Source: Streptomyces sp. NBC_01217
Lineage (GTDB): Bacteria > Actinomycetota > Actinomycetes > Streptomycetales > Streptomycetaceae
DNA: 64,000 nt
Assembly: GCF_035994185.1 (NCBI RefSeq)
Contig: NZ_CP108538.1
Location: 2,294,001 to 2,358,000 of the forward strand
Direction: 5' to 3'
In this document: in pieces, positions 25,566 through 34,328 of the stretch
How the letters are laid out: each line of letters opens with the position of its first letter
How positions within the stretch are numbered: position 1 is the stretch's first letter
The notes under the pieces: generated by a model
Seen by the model: only the letters and a program-made list of their open reading frames with translations
What the model was told of the DNA's origin: nothing
The model's database searches: none
Translations under genes and position numbers: made by a program

Positions 25566-26723
25566 TCAGAGCCGTTCGATGATCGTCACGTTCGCCTGGC
25601 CGCCGCCCTCGCACATGGTCTGCAGCCCGTAGCGGCCGCCGGTGCGCTCCAGCTCGTGCAGCAGAGTCGTCATCAATTTTGTACCGGTTGCGCCGAGCGG
25701 GTGCCCCAGGGCGATCGCGCCGCCGTTGACGTTGACCCTGTCCGGGTCGGCCCCGGTCTCCTTCAGCCAGGCCAGGACGACCGGGGCGAATGCCTCGTTG
25801 ATCTCGACCAGGTCGATGTCGTCGATGGTCATTCCGGCCTTCTTGAGCGCGTACGCGGTGGCCTGGATCGGCGCCGACAGCATCCGGATCGGGTCCTCGC
25901 CGCGCACCGAGAGATGGTGGACGCGGGCGCGCGGGGTGAGGCCGTGCTCGGCGACGGCGCGCTCGGAGGCGATGAGCATGGCGGCGGCGCCGTCGGACAC
26001 CTGAGAGGAACAGGCGGCGGTGATCGTGCCGCCGTCCAGGACCGGCCCCAGGCCCGCCATCTTCTCCAGGGTGGTGTCGCGGCGCGGTCCCTCGTCGATG
26101 GTGACGTCGCCGTAGGGGACGGTCTCGCGGGCGAAGCGGCCCTCGTCGATGGCGCGGATCGCGCGCCGGTGGGAGCGCAGGGCGAACTCCTCCATGTCCG
26201 GGCGGCCGATACCCCACTTCTCGGCGATCAGCTGGGCGCCGTGGAACTGGTTGACCGGCGCGTCCGCGTACCGGGCGCGCCAGCCCTCGCTGCCCGCGTA
26301 CGGGCCGTCCGTCAGGCCGAGGGGTTCGGCGGCCTGACGGGAGGCGAAGGCGATCGGGATCTGCGTCATGTTCTGGGTGCCGCCCGCGACCACGAGGTCC
26401 TGGGTGCCGGAGAGGACGCCCTGGGCGGCGAAGTGGACGGCCTGCTGGGAGGAGCCGCACTGGCGGTCGACGGTGACGCCGGGGACCTCCTCGGGCAGTC
26501 CGGCCGCCAGCCAGCAGGTGCGGGCGATGTCACCGGCCTGCGGTCCGACGGTGTCGAGGCAGCCGAAGACCACGTCCTCGACGGCCGCCGGGTCGATTCC
26601 GGTCCGCTCGACGAGGGCCCTGATGACATGGGCGCCGAGGTCGGCGGGGTGGACCCGGCCGAGCCCTCCGCCCCGCCGGCCGACCGGGGTGCGTACCGCT
26701 TCGACTATGTAGGCCTCGGCCAT
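25566..26723 (-). CDS. fadA6: steroid-locus thiolase FadA6
   Basis: Acetyl-CoA acetyltransferase of 385 residues that performs thiolytic cleavage late in C/D-ring breakdown in mycobacteria (MOODA-CoA step). The nucleophile is C89 (VDRQCGSSQQAVH), with INEAFAP, H341 (GGAIALGHPLGATG) and the second cysteine C371 (CEGGGQAN). It lies 22 bp after kstR2 on the same strand, the order found in Mycobacterium (Rv3556c next to Rv3557c). It is probably expressed from the promoter upstream of ipdF. Confidence 0.92.
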   Translation of the reverse strand: MAEAYIVEAVRTPVGRRGGGLGRVHPADLGAHVIRALVERTGIDPAAVEDVVFGCLDTVGPQAGDIARTCWLAAGLPEEVPGVTVDRQCGSSQQAVHFAAQGVLSGTQDLVVAGGTQNMTQIPIAFASRQAAEPLGLTDGPYAGSEGWRARYADAPVNQFHGAQLIAEKWGIGRPDMEEFALRSHRRAIRAIDEGRFARETVPYGDVTIDEGPRRDTTLEKMAGLGPVLDGGTITAACSSQVSDGAAAMLIASERAVAEHGLTPRARVHHLSVRGEDPIRMLSAPIQATAYALKKAGMTIDDIDLVEINEAFAPVVLAWLKETGADPDRVNVNGGAIALGHPLGATGTKLMTTLLHELERTGGRYGLQTMCEGGGQANVTIIERL

Positions 26724-26745
26724 GACTGCTGCTCCTCGGGTGGGC

Positions 26746-27357
26746 TCAGGTGTCCAGGGCGATGCCGTCCAGGACCATCGAGAGGTACTGACGGGCGATC
26801 TCGTCGGGGCTGTGCTGCCCGCCGGGCCGGTACCAGGACGCCGCGACCCAGACGGTGTCGCGGACGAAGCGGTAGGTGAGGCGGATGTCGAGGTCGGCGC
26901 GGAAGGTCCGGTCGCGGACGCCGCGCTCCAGCGTGCCGAGCCAGGCCTTCTCGAACTTCTGCTGGGAGTCGAGGAGGTACTGGAAGCGCGGCTGGGTGGC
27001 CAGGTGCCTGGATTCCTTCTGGTAGATGGCGACGGCGGCGCGGTGCCGGTCGATCTCCCGGAAGGACTCGGTGACGAGGGCCTCGATGGTCTCCCGGGGT
27101 CCGAGTCCGGCGGCGAGCACCGCGTCGTACCCCTCCCAGAGTTCGGTGAGGAAGGTCGAGAGGATCTCGTCGATCATCGATTCCTTGGAATCGAAGTGGT
27201 AGTAGAGGCTGCCCGCGAGCATCCGGGCCTCGTCCGCGATCCTGCGGACGGTGGTGGCGTTGTATCCCTGCGCGGCGAACACCTCGGCGGCGGTGGCGAG
27301 CAGTTCGCGGCGGCGCTCGGGTGAGGGAGTCGCCTGGGGCTTCTTCTTGGTAGGCAC
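26746..27357 (-). CDS. kstR2: TetR-family repressor of the steroid CD-ring regulon (KstR2-like)
   Basis: A 203-residue TetR protein. The N-terminal HTH is ERRRELLATAAEVFAAQGYN followed by TVRRIADEARMLAGSLYYHF; the C-terminal ligand domain includes YQKESRHLATQPRFQYLLD, which matches KstR2 proteins that bind HIP-CoA. The frame runs to 27453, overlapping ipdF, but the GTG at 27357 gives the family length of about 200 residues. Its likely operators are at 19598-19617 and 28258-28275. De-repression by the CoA thioester of the steroid intermediate HIP is known for the family. Confidence 0.88.
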   Translation of the reverse strand: MPTKKKPQATPSPERRRELLATAAEVFAAQGYNATTVRRIADEARMLAGSLYYHFDSKESMIDEILSTFLTELWEGYDAVLAAGLGPRETIEALVTESFREIDRHRAAVAIYQKESRHLATQPRFQYLLDSQQKFEKAWLGTLERGVRDRTFRADLDIRLTYRFVRDTVWVAASWYRPGGQHSPDEIARQYLSMVLDGIALDT

Positions 27358-27418
27358 CCGTCCATTCTCCGCCCGGCCGTTCTCCGCCCGGTCCGTTCGC
27401 TGCCCGGCCGCCCTCCCG

Positions 27419-28201
27419 TCAGGCATGCCGGCTGCTGACGGAGACGACTTCACCCGTCATGTACGAGGAGTAGCCGCTGGCGAGGAAGACGATGACGTTG
27501 GCGATCTCCCACGGCTCGGCGTAGCGGCCGAAGGCCTCCTTCCCGGTCAGTTCGTCGAGGAGTTCGGCGGAGGTGACCTTCACCAGGTGCGGGTGCATGG
27601 CGAGGCTCGGGGCGACGGCGTTGACACGTACGCCGTACTCGGCGGCCTCGATCGCGGCGCACCGGGTGAGCGCCATGACGCCCGCCTTGGCGGCGGCGTA
27701 GTGGGCCTGGCCGCTCTGGGCGCGCCAGCCGGCGACGGAGGCGTTGTTGACGACGATCCCGCCGCGGCCCGCCGCCCTGAGCGATCGCAGGGCGGCCCGG
27801 GTGCAGCGGAAGGTGCCGTTCAGGGTGACGTCGAGGACCTTGGTCCACTGTTCGTCGGTCATCTCGGTGAGTTCTGCGGTGCCGCCGAGGCCCGCGTTGT
27901 TCACGACGATGTCGAGGCAGCCGTGGACCTGTTCGGCATGGGCGAAGAGTGCCTGGACCTGGGTCTCGTCGGTGACGTCGCAGGGCAGGGACGTGACGCG
28001 GTCCGCTCCGAACCCCTCGGCGAAGGCCCGTTCCGCCTCCTTCAGCCTGCGGGCGTGTGCGTCGCCGATGACGATGCGGGCGCCCTCTTCGAGGAATCTG
28101 CGGGCGGTGGCGCCGCCGATTCCGGTGCCCGCGGCCGCGGTGACCACGGCGCTGCGGCCGGCCAGCAGGCCGTGTCCGGGTACGTACTGCGGTGCGCTCA
28201 C
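27419..28201 (-). CDS. ipdF: SDR IpdF, hydroxy-HIP-CoA dehydrogenase
   Basis: SDR of 260 residues, close to mycobacterial Rv3559c. TAAAGTGIGGATARRFLEEGA, NNAGLGG, NNASVAGWRAQ and YAAAKAGVMALTRC are shared features, including the catalytic Ser and the YxxxK pair. In the CD-ring pathway it oxidises the hydroxyl of 5-OH-HIP-CoA or its derivative. The GTG start at 28201 follows GGAGG. It heads the ipdF-kstR2-fadA6 operon, divergent from ipdE1, and shares the operator at 28258-28275. Confidence 0.9.
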   Translation of the reverse strand: MSAPQYVPGHGLLAGRSAVVTAAAGTGIGGATARRFLEEGARIVIGDAHARRLKEAERAFAEGFGADRVTSLPCDVTDETQVQALFAHAEQVHGCLDIVVNNAGLGGTAELTEMTDEQWTKVLDVTLNGTFRCTRAALRSLRAAGRGGIVVNNASVAGWRAQSGQAHYAAAKAGVMALTRCAAIEAAEYGVRVNAVAPSLAMHPHLVKVTSAELLDELTGKEAFGRYAEPWEIANVIVFLASGYSSYMTGEVVSVSSRHA

Positions 28202-28257
28202 GCCTGCGCCTCCTCGGTCCGCGGATCCTCGACGGTGCTCTGCCCGTACGTTAACCT

Positions 28258-28275
28258 ACCAAACACTTGTTAGGG
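28258..28275. promoter_or_regulatory. operator of the steroid CD-ring locus, copy 2
   Basis: Inverted repeat ACCAAACA-CT-TGTTAGGG between divergent ipdF and ipdE1. It matches copy 1 at 19599-19616 when read on the opposite strand, giving the consensus CCWAACA-N2-TGTTWGG. It overlaps the ipdE1 ribosome site, so a bound repressor would block initiation close to the gene. Confidence 0.65.
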
Positions 28276-28285
28276 AGAGTGTGTG

Positions 28286-29431
28286 ATGGATCTGTCGTAC
28301 ACGGCCGAGCAGGAGTCGTTCCGGGCCGAGGCCCGGCGGTGGCTGCGGACCCATGTGCCCGCCGGGCCGCTGCCGTCCCTGGAGACCGCCGAGGGCTTCG
28401 CCGCGCACCGGGAGTGGGAGGCCCATCTGTACGCGGACCGCTGGTCGGTCGTCTCCTGGCCTGTCGAGTACGGCGGCCGGGGCGCCGACATCTTCGGGTG
28501 GCTGATGTTCGAGGAGGAGTACTACGCGGCGGGCGGCCCGGGCCGGGTCTCGCAGAACGGCATCAACCTCCTCGCGCCGACGCTCTTCGACCACGGCACG
28601 GACGAGCAGCGGGCCCGGGTCCTGCCGTCGATGGCGAGCGGCGAGGTGATCTGGGCGCAGGCCTGGTCCGAGCCGGAATCGGGCTCGGACCTGGCGTCGC
28701 TGCGCTCAAGGGCGGTGCGCGCGGATGGCGGCTGGCTGCTGTCGGGGCACAAGACCTGGTCCTCGCGGGCCGCGTTCGCGGACCGGGCGTTCGGCATCTT
28801 CCGTACGGATCCCGGGGCCGCGAGGCCCCATCACGGACTGACGTATCTGATGTTCGACCTGTCGGCGCCCGGGGTCTCGGTCCGGCCGATCGGGCGGCTC
28901 GACGGCAGGCCCGCCTTCGCCGAGCTGTTCCTGGACGAGGTGTTCGTACCGGACGAGGACGTCATCGGGGAGCCCGGGCGGGGGTGGCGTATCGCCATGT
29001 CGGCCACGGGCAACGAGCGCGGCCTCACGCTCCGCTCCCCCGGCCGCTTCCTGGCCGCCGCGGACCGGCTGGCCGCGCTGTGGCGCGGCCACGGCGACCC
29101 CTCGGACACGGCGCTGCGGGACCGGGTGGCGGACGCGGTGATCGGGGCGCGCGCGTATCAGCTCTTCACCTGCGCCAATGCGTCGCGCTTCGCGACGGGG
29201 GCGGCCATCGGCGCGGAGTCCAGCCTGAACAAGGTGTTCTGGTCCGAGTACGACATCGCACTGCACGAGACGGCACTCGATCTGCTGGGCCCGGACGCGG
29301 AGCTGGCCGATTCCGCGTGGGCCGAAGGATACGTCTTCTCCCTCGCGGGCCCCATCTACGCCGGTACGAACGAGATCCAGCGCGACATCATCGCCGAGCG
29401 GCTGCTCGGCCTGCCGAAGGGACGGCGCTGA
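28286..29431 (+). CDS. ipdE1: acyl-CoA dehydrogenase subunit IpdE1 (FadE30-like)
   Basis: Flavoprotein of 381 residues, the larger subunit of the heteromeric acyl-CoA dehydrogenase that desaturates the HIP-CoA derivative. Typical segments are WPVEYGGRGAD, QAWSEPESGSDLASL, GHKTWSSRAAF and the C-terminal IYAGTNEIQRDIIAERLLGLP. ATG at 28286 is 8 nt after GGAG; a GTG at 28283 is less well spaced. It overlaps the next gene by one base, and the two products are expected to form an alpha2beta2 enzyme, as known in actinobacterial steroid degraders. Confidence 0.88.
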   Translation: MDLSYTAEQESFRAEARRWLRTHVPAGPLPSLETAEGFAAHREWEAHLYADRWSVVSWPVEYGGRGADIFGWLMFEEEYYAAGGPGRVSQNGINLLAPTLFDHGTDEQRARVLPSMASGEVIWAQAWSEPESGSDLASLRSRAVRADGGWLLSGHKTWSSRAAFADRAFGIFRTDPGAARPHHGLTYLMFDLSAPGVSVRPIGRLDGRPAFAELFLDEVFVPDEDVIGEPGRGWRIAMSATGNERGLTLRSPGRFLAAADRLAALWRGHGDPSDTALRDRVADAVIGARAYQLFTCANASRFATGAAIGAESSLNKVFWSEYDIALHETALDLLGPDAELADSAWAEGYVFSLAGPIYAGTNEIQRDIIAERLLGLPKGRR

Positions 29432-30471
29432 TGCGTTTCCTGCTCGCCGACGAGCAGCGGGATTTCGCCCGCTCGCTGGACGCGATGCTGACCGCCTCGG
29501 ACACTCCTGCGGTGATACGTGACTGGGCCGCCGGGAACCACGGTCCCGGCAGGGCCCTGTGGACGCGGCTGGCCCGGGCGGGGGTGTTCGCCCTCGCGGT
29601 ACCGGAGGCGTACGAGGGCCTCGGGCCGCTGCCGGTGGAACTCGCGGTCGCCTTCACGGAGTTGGGGCGGCACGCGGTGCCGGGTCCGGTCGTGGAGACG
29701 GTCGCGGCCGGGATGCTGCTGGGGGACGTGGGCGGCGCGGCGGCCAAGGAGTGGCTGCCGCGGCTGGCGTCCGGGGCGGCGTCGGTGACGCTCCGGATGG
29801 ACGGGTACGGGCCTTATGCGCTGGACGCGGATGCCGTGGACGCCGTGTTCGCGGTGAGCGGCGACGAGCTGTGGCTCGCGCCCGGGCCCGGCGCGCTCAG
29901 CGTGTCGTGCGACCCGGCCCGGCGGCTGTGGCGCCCCGAGCCGGGCGGGGAACTGCTCGCATCGGGGCCCCGGGTGGCGCGGGCGGCGGAGCGGGCCGGG
30001 CGGTGGGCGGCGTTCGCGACGGCCGCGCAGGCGCTCGGCACGGGTGAGGCGCTGCTGCGGGCCACGGTCGCGTACGTGAAGCAGCGCACCCAGTTCGGTG
30101 CGGCCATCGGCTCCTTCCAGGCGGTCAAGCACCGCCTCGCGGACGCGCTGACCGGGCTGGAGTTCGCGCGTCCGCTGCTGTACGGGGCGGCGCTCGCGCT
30201 CACCGGGGAGGAGGCGCCCGGCGCCGGCGCGCAGGTGGCTGCGGCCAAGGTGACGGCGGGCGAGGCGGGGTACGCGGCGGCGCGGGCGGCACTGCAGCTG
30301 CACGGGGCGGTGGGATACACGCAGGAGCTGGACCTGTCGCTGTGGCTGCGGAAGGCACGCCCCCTGCGGGATGCGTGGGGGACGCCGGGGGCCTGCCGGG
30401 CGCGGGTGCTCGCCGACGGGCCGGCCGCGCCCGCCGCCCGGCCCCCCGTGTCAGGAGGTTTCGCTCAGTGA
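29431..30471 (+). CDS. ipdE2: acyl-CoA dehydrogenase subunit IpdE2 (FadE33-like)
   Basis: Second subunit, 346 residues, shorter than catalytic acyl-CoA dehydrogenases and divergent in the middle domain. The C-terminal helical domain is recognisable: TVAYVKQRTQFGAAIGSFQAVKHRLAD and LQLHGAVGYTQELDLSLWLRKA. The pairing with ipdE1 (TGATG overlap) supports a heteromeric enzyme. The 3' end overlaps the convergent gene at 30451 by 21 bp. Confidence 0.88.
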   Translation: MRFLLADEQRDFARSLDAMLTASDTPAVIRDWAAGNHGPGRALWTRLARAGVFALAVPEAYEGLGPLPVELAVAFTELGRHAVPGPVVETVAAGMLLGDVGGAAAKEWLPRLASGAASVTLRMDGYGPYALDADAVDAVFAVSGDELWLAPGPGALSVSCDPARRLWRPEPGGELLASGPRVARAAERAGRWAAFATAAQALGTGEALLRATVAYVKQRTQFGAAIGSFQAVKHRLADALTGLEFARPLLYGAALALTGEEAPGAGAQVAAAKVTAGEAGYAAARAALQLHGAVGYTQELDLSLWLRKARPLRDAWGTPGACRARVLADGPAAPAARPPVSGGFAQ

Positions 30472-30957
30472 GCCGTCGTCGTTGCCCCTTCGCAAGGTGC
30501 GCAGCGGGTGACCGGGACGCCATACCTGGATGACCAGGGTGTCGCCGCCTTCGAGACCGGTGCGTACCACCTCGGTCAGCTCCACCCGGAAGAGGTGGAA
30601 GGGTTCCGGCGGCTTCGCCTCCTCGATGAAGCGGGCCAGCACGGCGGGGTCGGTCACCTCCACCGCGCGGCCGGAGATCCGGACGTCCCCGTCGGCCATC
30701 TCGGCGTCCGGTCCGGGGTTGGCCTGCACCGCGAACCGCGGATCGCGCAGCAGATCCAGCGCCTTGCGCGAGTTCGGCATCATGCCGAGGAACGGCTCAC
30801 CCAGCCGGAAATCCACTTCGAGGCCGGTCACGCGCGGCGACCCGTCGTTGCGCAGGGTCGCCAGGACGTGGTGCTTGTACTGCTGGAAGCGGGTCCGGAC
30901 GGTGTCGGCGAAGGCCGGCTCCGCCGAATGGAACTCTTCCCAGGAACTCGATGTCAT
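30451..30957 (-). CDS. PPOX-class flavin-binding family protein
   Basis: A 168-residue split-barrel protein of the pyridoxamine-phosphate-oxidase-like superfamily. HVLATLRNDGSPRVTGLEVDF is the first strand region and FLGMMPNSRKALDLLRDPRFAV a typical FMN or F420 phosphate-contact region. Such proteins bind FMN, F420 or heme; the ligand and reaction are unknown. It is convergent with ipdE2 and its promoter region carries three 16-bp palindromic repeats (30994-31041). Confidence 0.85.
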   Translation of the reverse strand: MTSSSWEEFHSAEPAFADTVRTRFQQYKHHVLATLRNDGSPRVTGLEVDFRLGEPFLGMMPNSRKALDLLRDPRFAVQANPGPDAEMADGDVRISGRAVEVTDPAVLARFIEEAKPPEPFHLFRVELTEVVRTGLEGGDTLVIQVWRPGHPLRTLRRGNDDGSLSETS

Positions 30958-30993
30958 GAGTCCAGGAAAGCCTGGAAACCCGACATCTTCTGT

Positions 30994-31041
30994 CCGGATT
31001 TCGGGATCTCCGGGTATCCGGTTTCCCGGGTACCCGGCTCA
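30994..31041. repeat. three tandem 16-bp palindromic units
   Basis: Units start at 30994, 31010 and 31026: CCGGATTTCGGG, CCGGGTATCCGG and CCGGGTACCCGG, each followed by four bases. The third core is a perfect 12-bp palindrome, the second has one mismatch, the first is degenerate. They lie between the PPOX-class gene start and the HutD-family stop, where a promoter for the former is expected, so they could be a cooperative operator. Confidence 0.6.
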
Positions 31042-31674
31042 GCCACTCGGGCCCGACAGGGTCACCACCAGTGCCCACCCCTGAGTCCGGAGCACCCTCG
31101 GCGATTCTCCCTCCACCAACAGCGCGTCGTAGCGGTCCAGTCCGATGTCCTGGCCGTCGATCACCGCACCGTCCTCCAGCGCGATGGCCAGCACCGCCCC
31201 GCCCCGGGGCGCCGAAAGCCGGACCGTGCCGCGTACCACCGCGACCTGCGCGCTCGTACGCTCCCTGCGGTACATCACATTGACGTTCACGACCGGGCCG
31301 CCGAGCAGCCGGCCCTCCGTCTCCAGGTCACCGGGGAAGTCGTGCGGCCAGTACTGCTCGTCGACGATGTGGTGCTCGCCGCCCACCACGAGGTCCATCC
31401 CGGCGCCCTCGACCACGGTCAGCGTGCGCTCGACCCCGGGGAACGACGAGAAGGGCCCGTCCCGGGACACATCGGCAAGGCTGACCCGCCAGTCGAAGCC
31501 GTCCAGCGGCGCGCCCTCGGGGGACGCCGCGATCTCGCGGGTGACTCCCCCGCCGTTCTTCCAGGGCGTGGCCGTGCGGTCGGCCGCCCGCAGGACGACG
31601 AGCGCGGGGGCGCTCTCCTCGATCTTGCGGGGGCCGATCGCCGGACCCTCTGCGGCGGCGGACGAGCCGGCCAT
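31039..31674 (-). CDS. HutD/Ves-family protein
   Basis: Cupin-like protein of 211 residues of the HutD/Ves family. The signature is ATPWKNGGGVTREIAASPEG, followed by DWRVSLADVSRDGPFSSFPG and the late LDRYDALLVEGE. In Pseudomonas HutD is linked to histidine use; in Streptomyces the role is unclear, and no hut genes are nearby. The start at 31674 gives a normal family N-terminus; much longer frames in this region are not credible. It is divergent from the rhomboid gene. Confidence 0.85.
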   Translation of the reverse strand: MAGSSAAAEGPAIGPRKIEESAPALVVLRAADRTATPWKNGGGVTREIAASPEGAPLDGFDWRVSLADVSRDGPFSSFPGVERTLTVVEGAGMDLVVGGEHHIVDEQYWPHDFPGDLETEGRLLGGPVVNVNVMYRRERTSAQVAVVRGTVRLSAPRGGAVLAIALEDGAVIDGQDIGLDRYDALLVEGESPRVLRTQGWALVVTLSGPSG

Positions 31675-31815
31675 GCGGATTCTCCGATCCTCGACGTCCC
31701 GGAGCCCCGAGCGTAGGCCACCCGGGTCCGCCCCGGGCGGGCGGCGTTCGCTATCTTGATCTGCTGCCGTCCCCACCGGCCGCTCGTGTCCCGCCCACCC
31801 GTGAAGGAGCCTGCC

Positions 31816-32739
31816 GTGGACGCCGCGGTCACCACCTGTTACCGCCATCCGTCGTACGAGACGTATGTGAGCTGCACCCGTTGCGAACGCTTCATCTGCC
31901 CCGACTGCATGCGCGAGGCCGCTGTCGGTCACCACTGCGTGGAGTGCGTGAAGGAGGGGCAGCGCTCCATCCGGCAGGCGCGGACGGTGTTCGGCGGTGC
32001 GGTGCCGAGGTCCGCGGTGCCGCTCGTCACGTATGTGCTGATGGGCCTCAACATCCTGGCGTACCTGGGCGAGTTGGTCCGTCCCGGGATCGTCGACCGG
32101 TTCGAGATGCTCGGCGCCGGGCTGAACGGCCCGGACGGGGCCCGGTACGTCTACGAGCCCGGATCCTTCCCCGGCTTCGATGCGGTCGGTGTGGTGGACG
32201 GCGAGTGGTACCGGCTGCTGACCGGGGCCTTCCTGCATCTCCCGCCGGACGAGTCGTCCTTCGGCTCGGTGCCGTTCGGGGTGCTGCACATCCTCGTCAA
32301 CATGTACGCGCTGTGGAATCTGGGCCGGGTCGTCGAGGAGCAGCTGGGCCGGGCGCGCTATCTCGCGCTGTATCTGCTGTCCGCGCTGGGCGGTTCGGTC
32401 CTGGTGTATCTGATCGCGCCGTCCGCCGGCACGGTGGGTGCCTCCGGGGCGGTCTTCGGTCTCGGTGCGGCGTTCTACGTCATCAACCGGCGCCTGGGCC
32501 GCGACATGCAGGCGGTGAACCGGTTCATGGCCGGGTTCCTGATCTGGATGCTGGTCTCGGCCGGATTCACCTCGTGGCAGGGGCACCTGGGCGGGCTGCT
32601 GACGGGTGGCATCGTCATGGTGGCGTACGCGTACGCCCCGGCGAAGCGCCGTACGGCGGTCCAGGCCGCCGCGTGTGTGGTGCTGCTCGCCGTACTGGTG
32701 CTGCTGGTTGTGCTGAAGACGTCCGCGCTGTCGGGCTGA
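31816..32739 (+). CDS. rhomboid-family intramembrane serine protease
   Basis: A 307-residue integral membrane protease. The N-terminal 50 residues form a Cys/His zinc-binding domain (CYRHP...CTRCERFICPDC...HHCVECV). Six or so membrane helices follow. H158 and N162 (HxxxN) are in helix 2, the catalytic Ser is S210 in GASGAVFG, and the partner His is H257 in GHLGG. The GTG at 31816 has AAGGAG 6 nt upstream. Substrates are unknown. Confidence 0.93.
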   Translation: MDAAVTTCYRHPSYETYVSCTRCERFICPDCMREAAVGHHCVECVKEGQRSIRQARTVFGGAVPRSAVPLVTYVLMGLNILAYLGELVRPGIVDRFEMLGAGLNGPDGARYVYEPGSFPGFDAVGVVDGEWYRLLTGAFLHLPPDESSFGSVPFGVLHILVNMYALWNLGRVVEEQLGRARYLALYLLSALGGSVLVYLIAPSAGTVGASGAVFGLGAAFYVINRRLGRDMQAVNRFMAGFLIWMLVSAGFTSWQGHLGGLLTGGIVMVAYAYAPAKRRTAVQAAACVVLLAVLVLLVVLKTSALSG

Positions 32740-32777
32740 GTCCCGACCGCCCCTTCGACCGGTCCCGGAACGCGCCA

Positions 32778-32820
32778 CGGCGCCTGCCGAGATCGTCCGG
32801 TCGGGGACGGGCAGGCGCCG
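32778..32820. terminator. bidirectional terminator between rhomboid gene and gltD
   Basis: Perfect 11-bp outer stem CGGCGCCTGCC (32778-32788) and GGCAGGCGCCG (32810-32820), with an inner stem CGTCC (32794-32798) and GGACG (32805-32809). The two flanking genes converge here. Confidence 0.8.
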
Positions 32821-32867
32821 CGTTCAGTTCCGTACGCCTTTGTACGGGACGTCTTGTGTGCCGTTGA

Positions 32868-34328
32868 TCAGACCGTCAGGGAACGGTCCGTCGGACGGAT
32901 CGGGGCCGGCAGGGCGCTGGCTCCGGTCAGGAAGCGGTCCACACCGCGCGCCGCGGAGCGGCCCTCGGCGATGGCCCACACGATGAGGGACTGGCCGCGG
33001 CCCGCGTCACCGGCGACGAAGACTCCGTCGACATTGGTGGCGTAGTCCGCGTCGCGCGCGACATTGCCGCGGCCGTCGAGCTCCAGGCCGAACTGCTGGA
33101 CGAGGCCGTTGGCCTGGTCGGTGCCCGTGAAGCCCATGGCCAGGGTGACCAGCTGCGCGGGGATCGTCCGCTCGGTGCCGGGCTTCTGCTCCAGCTTGCC
33201 GTCCTTGAACTCCACCTCGACGAGGTGCAGCGCCTGGACGTTGCCGTCCTCGTCGCCCTCGAAGTGAGTGGTGGAGACGGAGTAGACCCGCTCGCCGCCC
33301 TCCTCGTGCGCGGAGGTGACCTTGTAGAGCATCGGGAAGGTCGGCCAGGGCTGGTTGGCGTTACGGTCCTCGCCCGGCCGCGGCATGATCTCCAGCTGGG
33401 TGACGGAGAGCGCGCCCTGGCGGTGGGCGGTGCCGACGCAGTCGGCGCCGGTGTCGCCGCCGCCGATGACGACGACGTGCTTGCCCTCGGCGGTGATCGG
33501 GGAGACCGTCAGGTCGCCCTCCTGCACCTTGTTGGCGAGCGGCAGGTACTCCATGGCGAAGTGCACGCCGTTCAGCTCGCGGCCCGGGACGGGCAGGTCG
33601 CGCGAGACGGTGGCACCGGCGGCGATGACGACCGCGTCGTACCGGCGGCGGAGCTTGGCGGCGTCGATGTCCTTGCCGATCTCCACCTCCGTACGGAACT
33701 TGGTGCCTTCCGCGCGCATCTGCTCGATGCGGCGGTTGATGTGCGACTTCTCCATCTTGAACTCGGGGATGCCGTACCGGAGAAGTCCTCCGATGCGGTC
33801 CGCGCGCTCGAAGACGGCGACCGTGTGGCCGGCCCGGGTCAGCTGCTGGGCGGCGGCGAGACCGGCCGGGCCCGAGCCGATGACGGCGACGGTCTTGCCG
33901 GAGAGCCGCTCGGGCGGCTGCGGGGTGACGTCGCCGCTGTCCCACGCCTTGTCGATGATGGAGACTTCGACGTTCTTGATGGTGACGGCCGGCTGGTTGA
34001 TGCCGAGGACGCACGCCGACTCGCACGGAGCGGGGCACAGCCGGCCCGTGAACTCCGGGAAGTTGTTCGTGGCGTGCAGGCGCTCGGACGCGGCCGTCCA
34101 GTCCTCGCGGTAGGCGTAGTCGTTCCACTCGGGAATGAGGTTTCCGAGCGGACAGCCGTTGTGGCAGAACGGGATGCCGCAGTCCATGCAGCGGCCGGCC
34201 TGCTTGCTGATGATCGGGAGCAGCGAGCCCGGAACGTAGACCTCGTTCCAGTCCTTGACGCGCTCGCCCACGGGGCGGGTCTTGGCGACCTCGCGGCCGG
34301 TGGTCAGGAAGCCCTTGGGGTCAGCCAT
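32868..34328 (-). CDS. gltD: glutamate synthase (NADPH) small subunit
   Basis: Flavin subunit of GOGAT, 486 residues, passing electrons from NADPH to GltB. The N-terminal cysteines ([19 protein letters not shown] and [13 protein letters not shown]) bind 4Fe-4S clusters. They are followed by the FAD motif [17 protein letters not shown] and the NADPH motif [14 protein letters not shown]. The start overlaps the gltB stop by 8 nt, so the subunits are co-translated. Confidence 0.97.
   Translation of the reverse strand: MADPKGFLTTGREVAKTRPVGERVKDWNEVYVPGSLLPIISKQAGRCMDCGIPFCHNGCPLGNLIPEWNDYAYREDWTAASERLHATNNFPEFTGRLCPAPCESACVLGINQPAVTIKNVEVSIIDKAWDSGDVTPQPPERLSGKTVAVIGSGPAGLAAAQQLTRAGHTVAVFERADRIGGLLRYGIPEFKMEKSHINRRIEQMRAEGTKFRTEVEIGKDIDAAKLRRRYDAVVIAAGATVSRDLPVPGRELNGVHFAMEYLPLANKVQEGDLTVSPITAEGKHVVVIGGGDTGADCVGTAHRQGALSVTQLEIMPRPGEDRNANQPWPTFPMLYKVTSAHEEGGERVYSVSTTHFEGDEDGNVQALHLVEVEFKDGKLEQKPGTERTIPAQLVTLAMGFTGTDQANGLVQQFGLELDGRGNVARDADYATNVDGVFVAGDAGRGQSLIVWAIAEGRSAARGVDRFLTGASALPAPIRPTDRSLTV

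Noticed and set aside
27360..27410. Threefold repeat of TTCTCCGCCCGG-like units upstream of kstR2
   Set aside because: Too degenerate and not symmetrical; it does not match the operators at 19598 and 28258.
31039..32778. 579-codon minus-strand frame running through the rhomboid gene into the HutD-family gene
   Set aside because: Only the last 211 codons show a real protein; the rest is antisense to a clear rhomboid protease with a good ribosome site.
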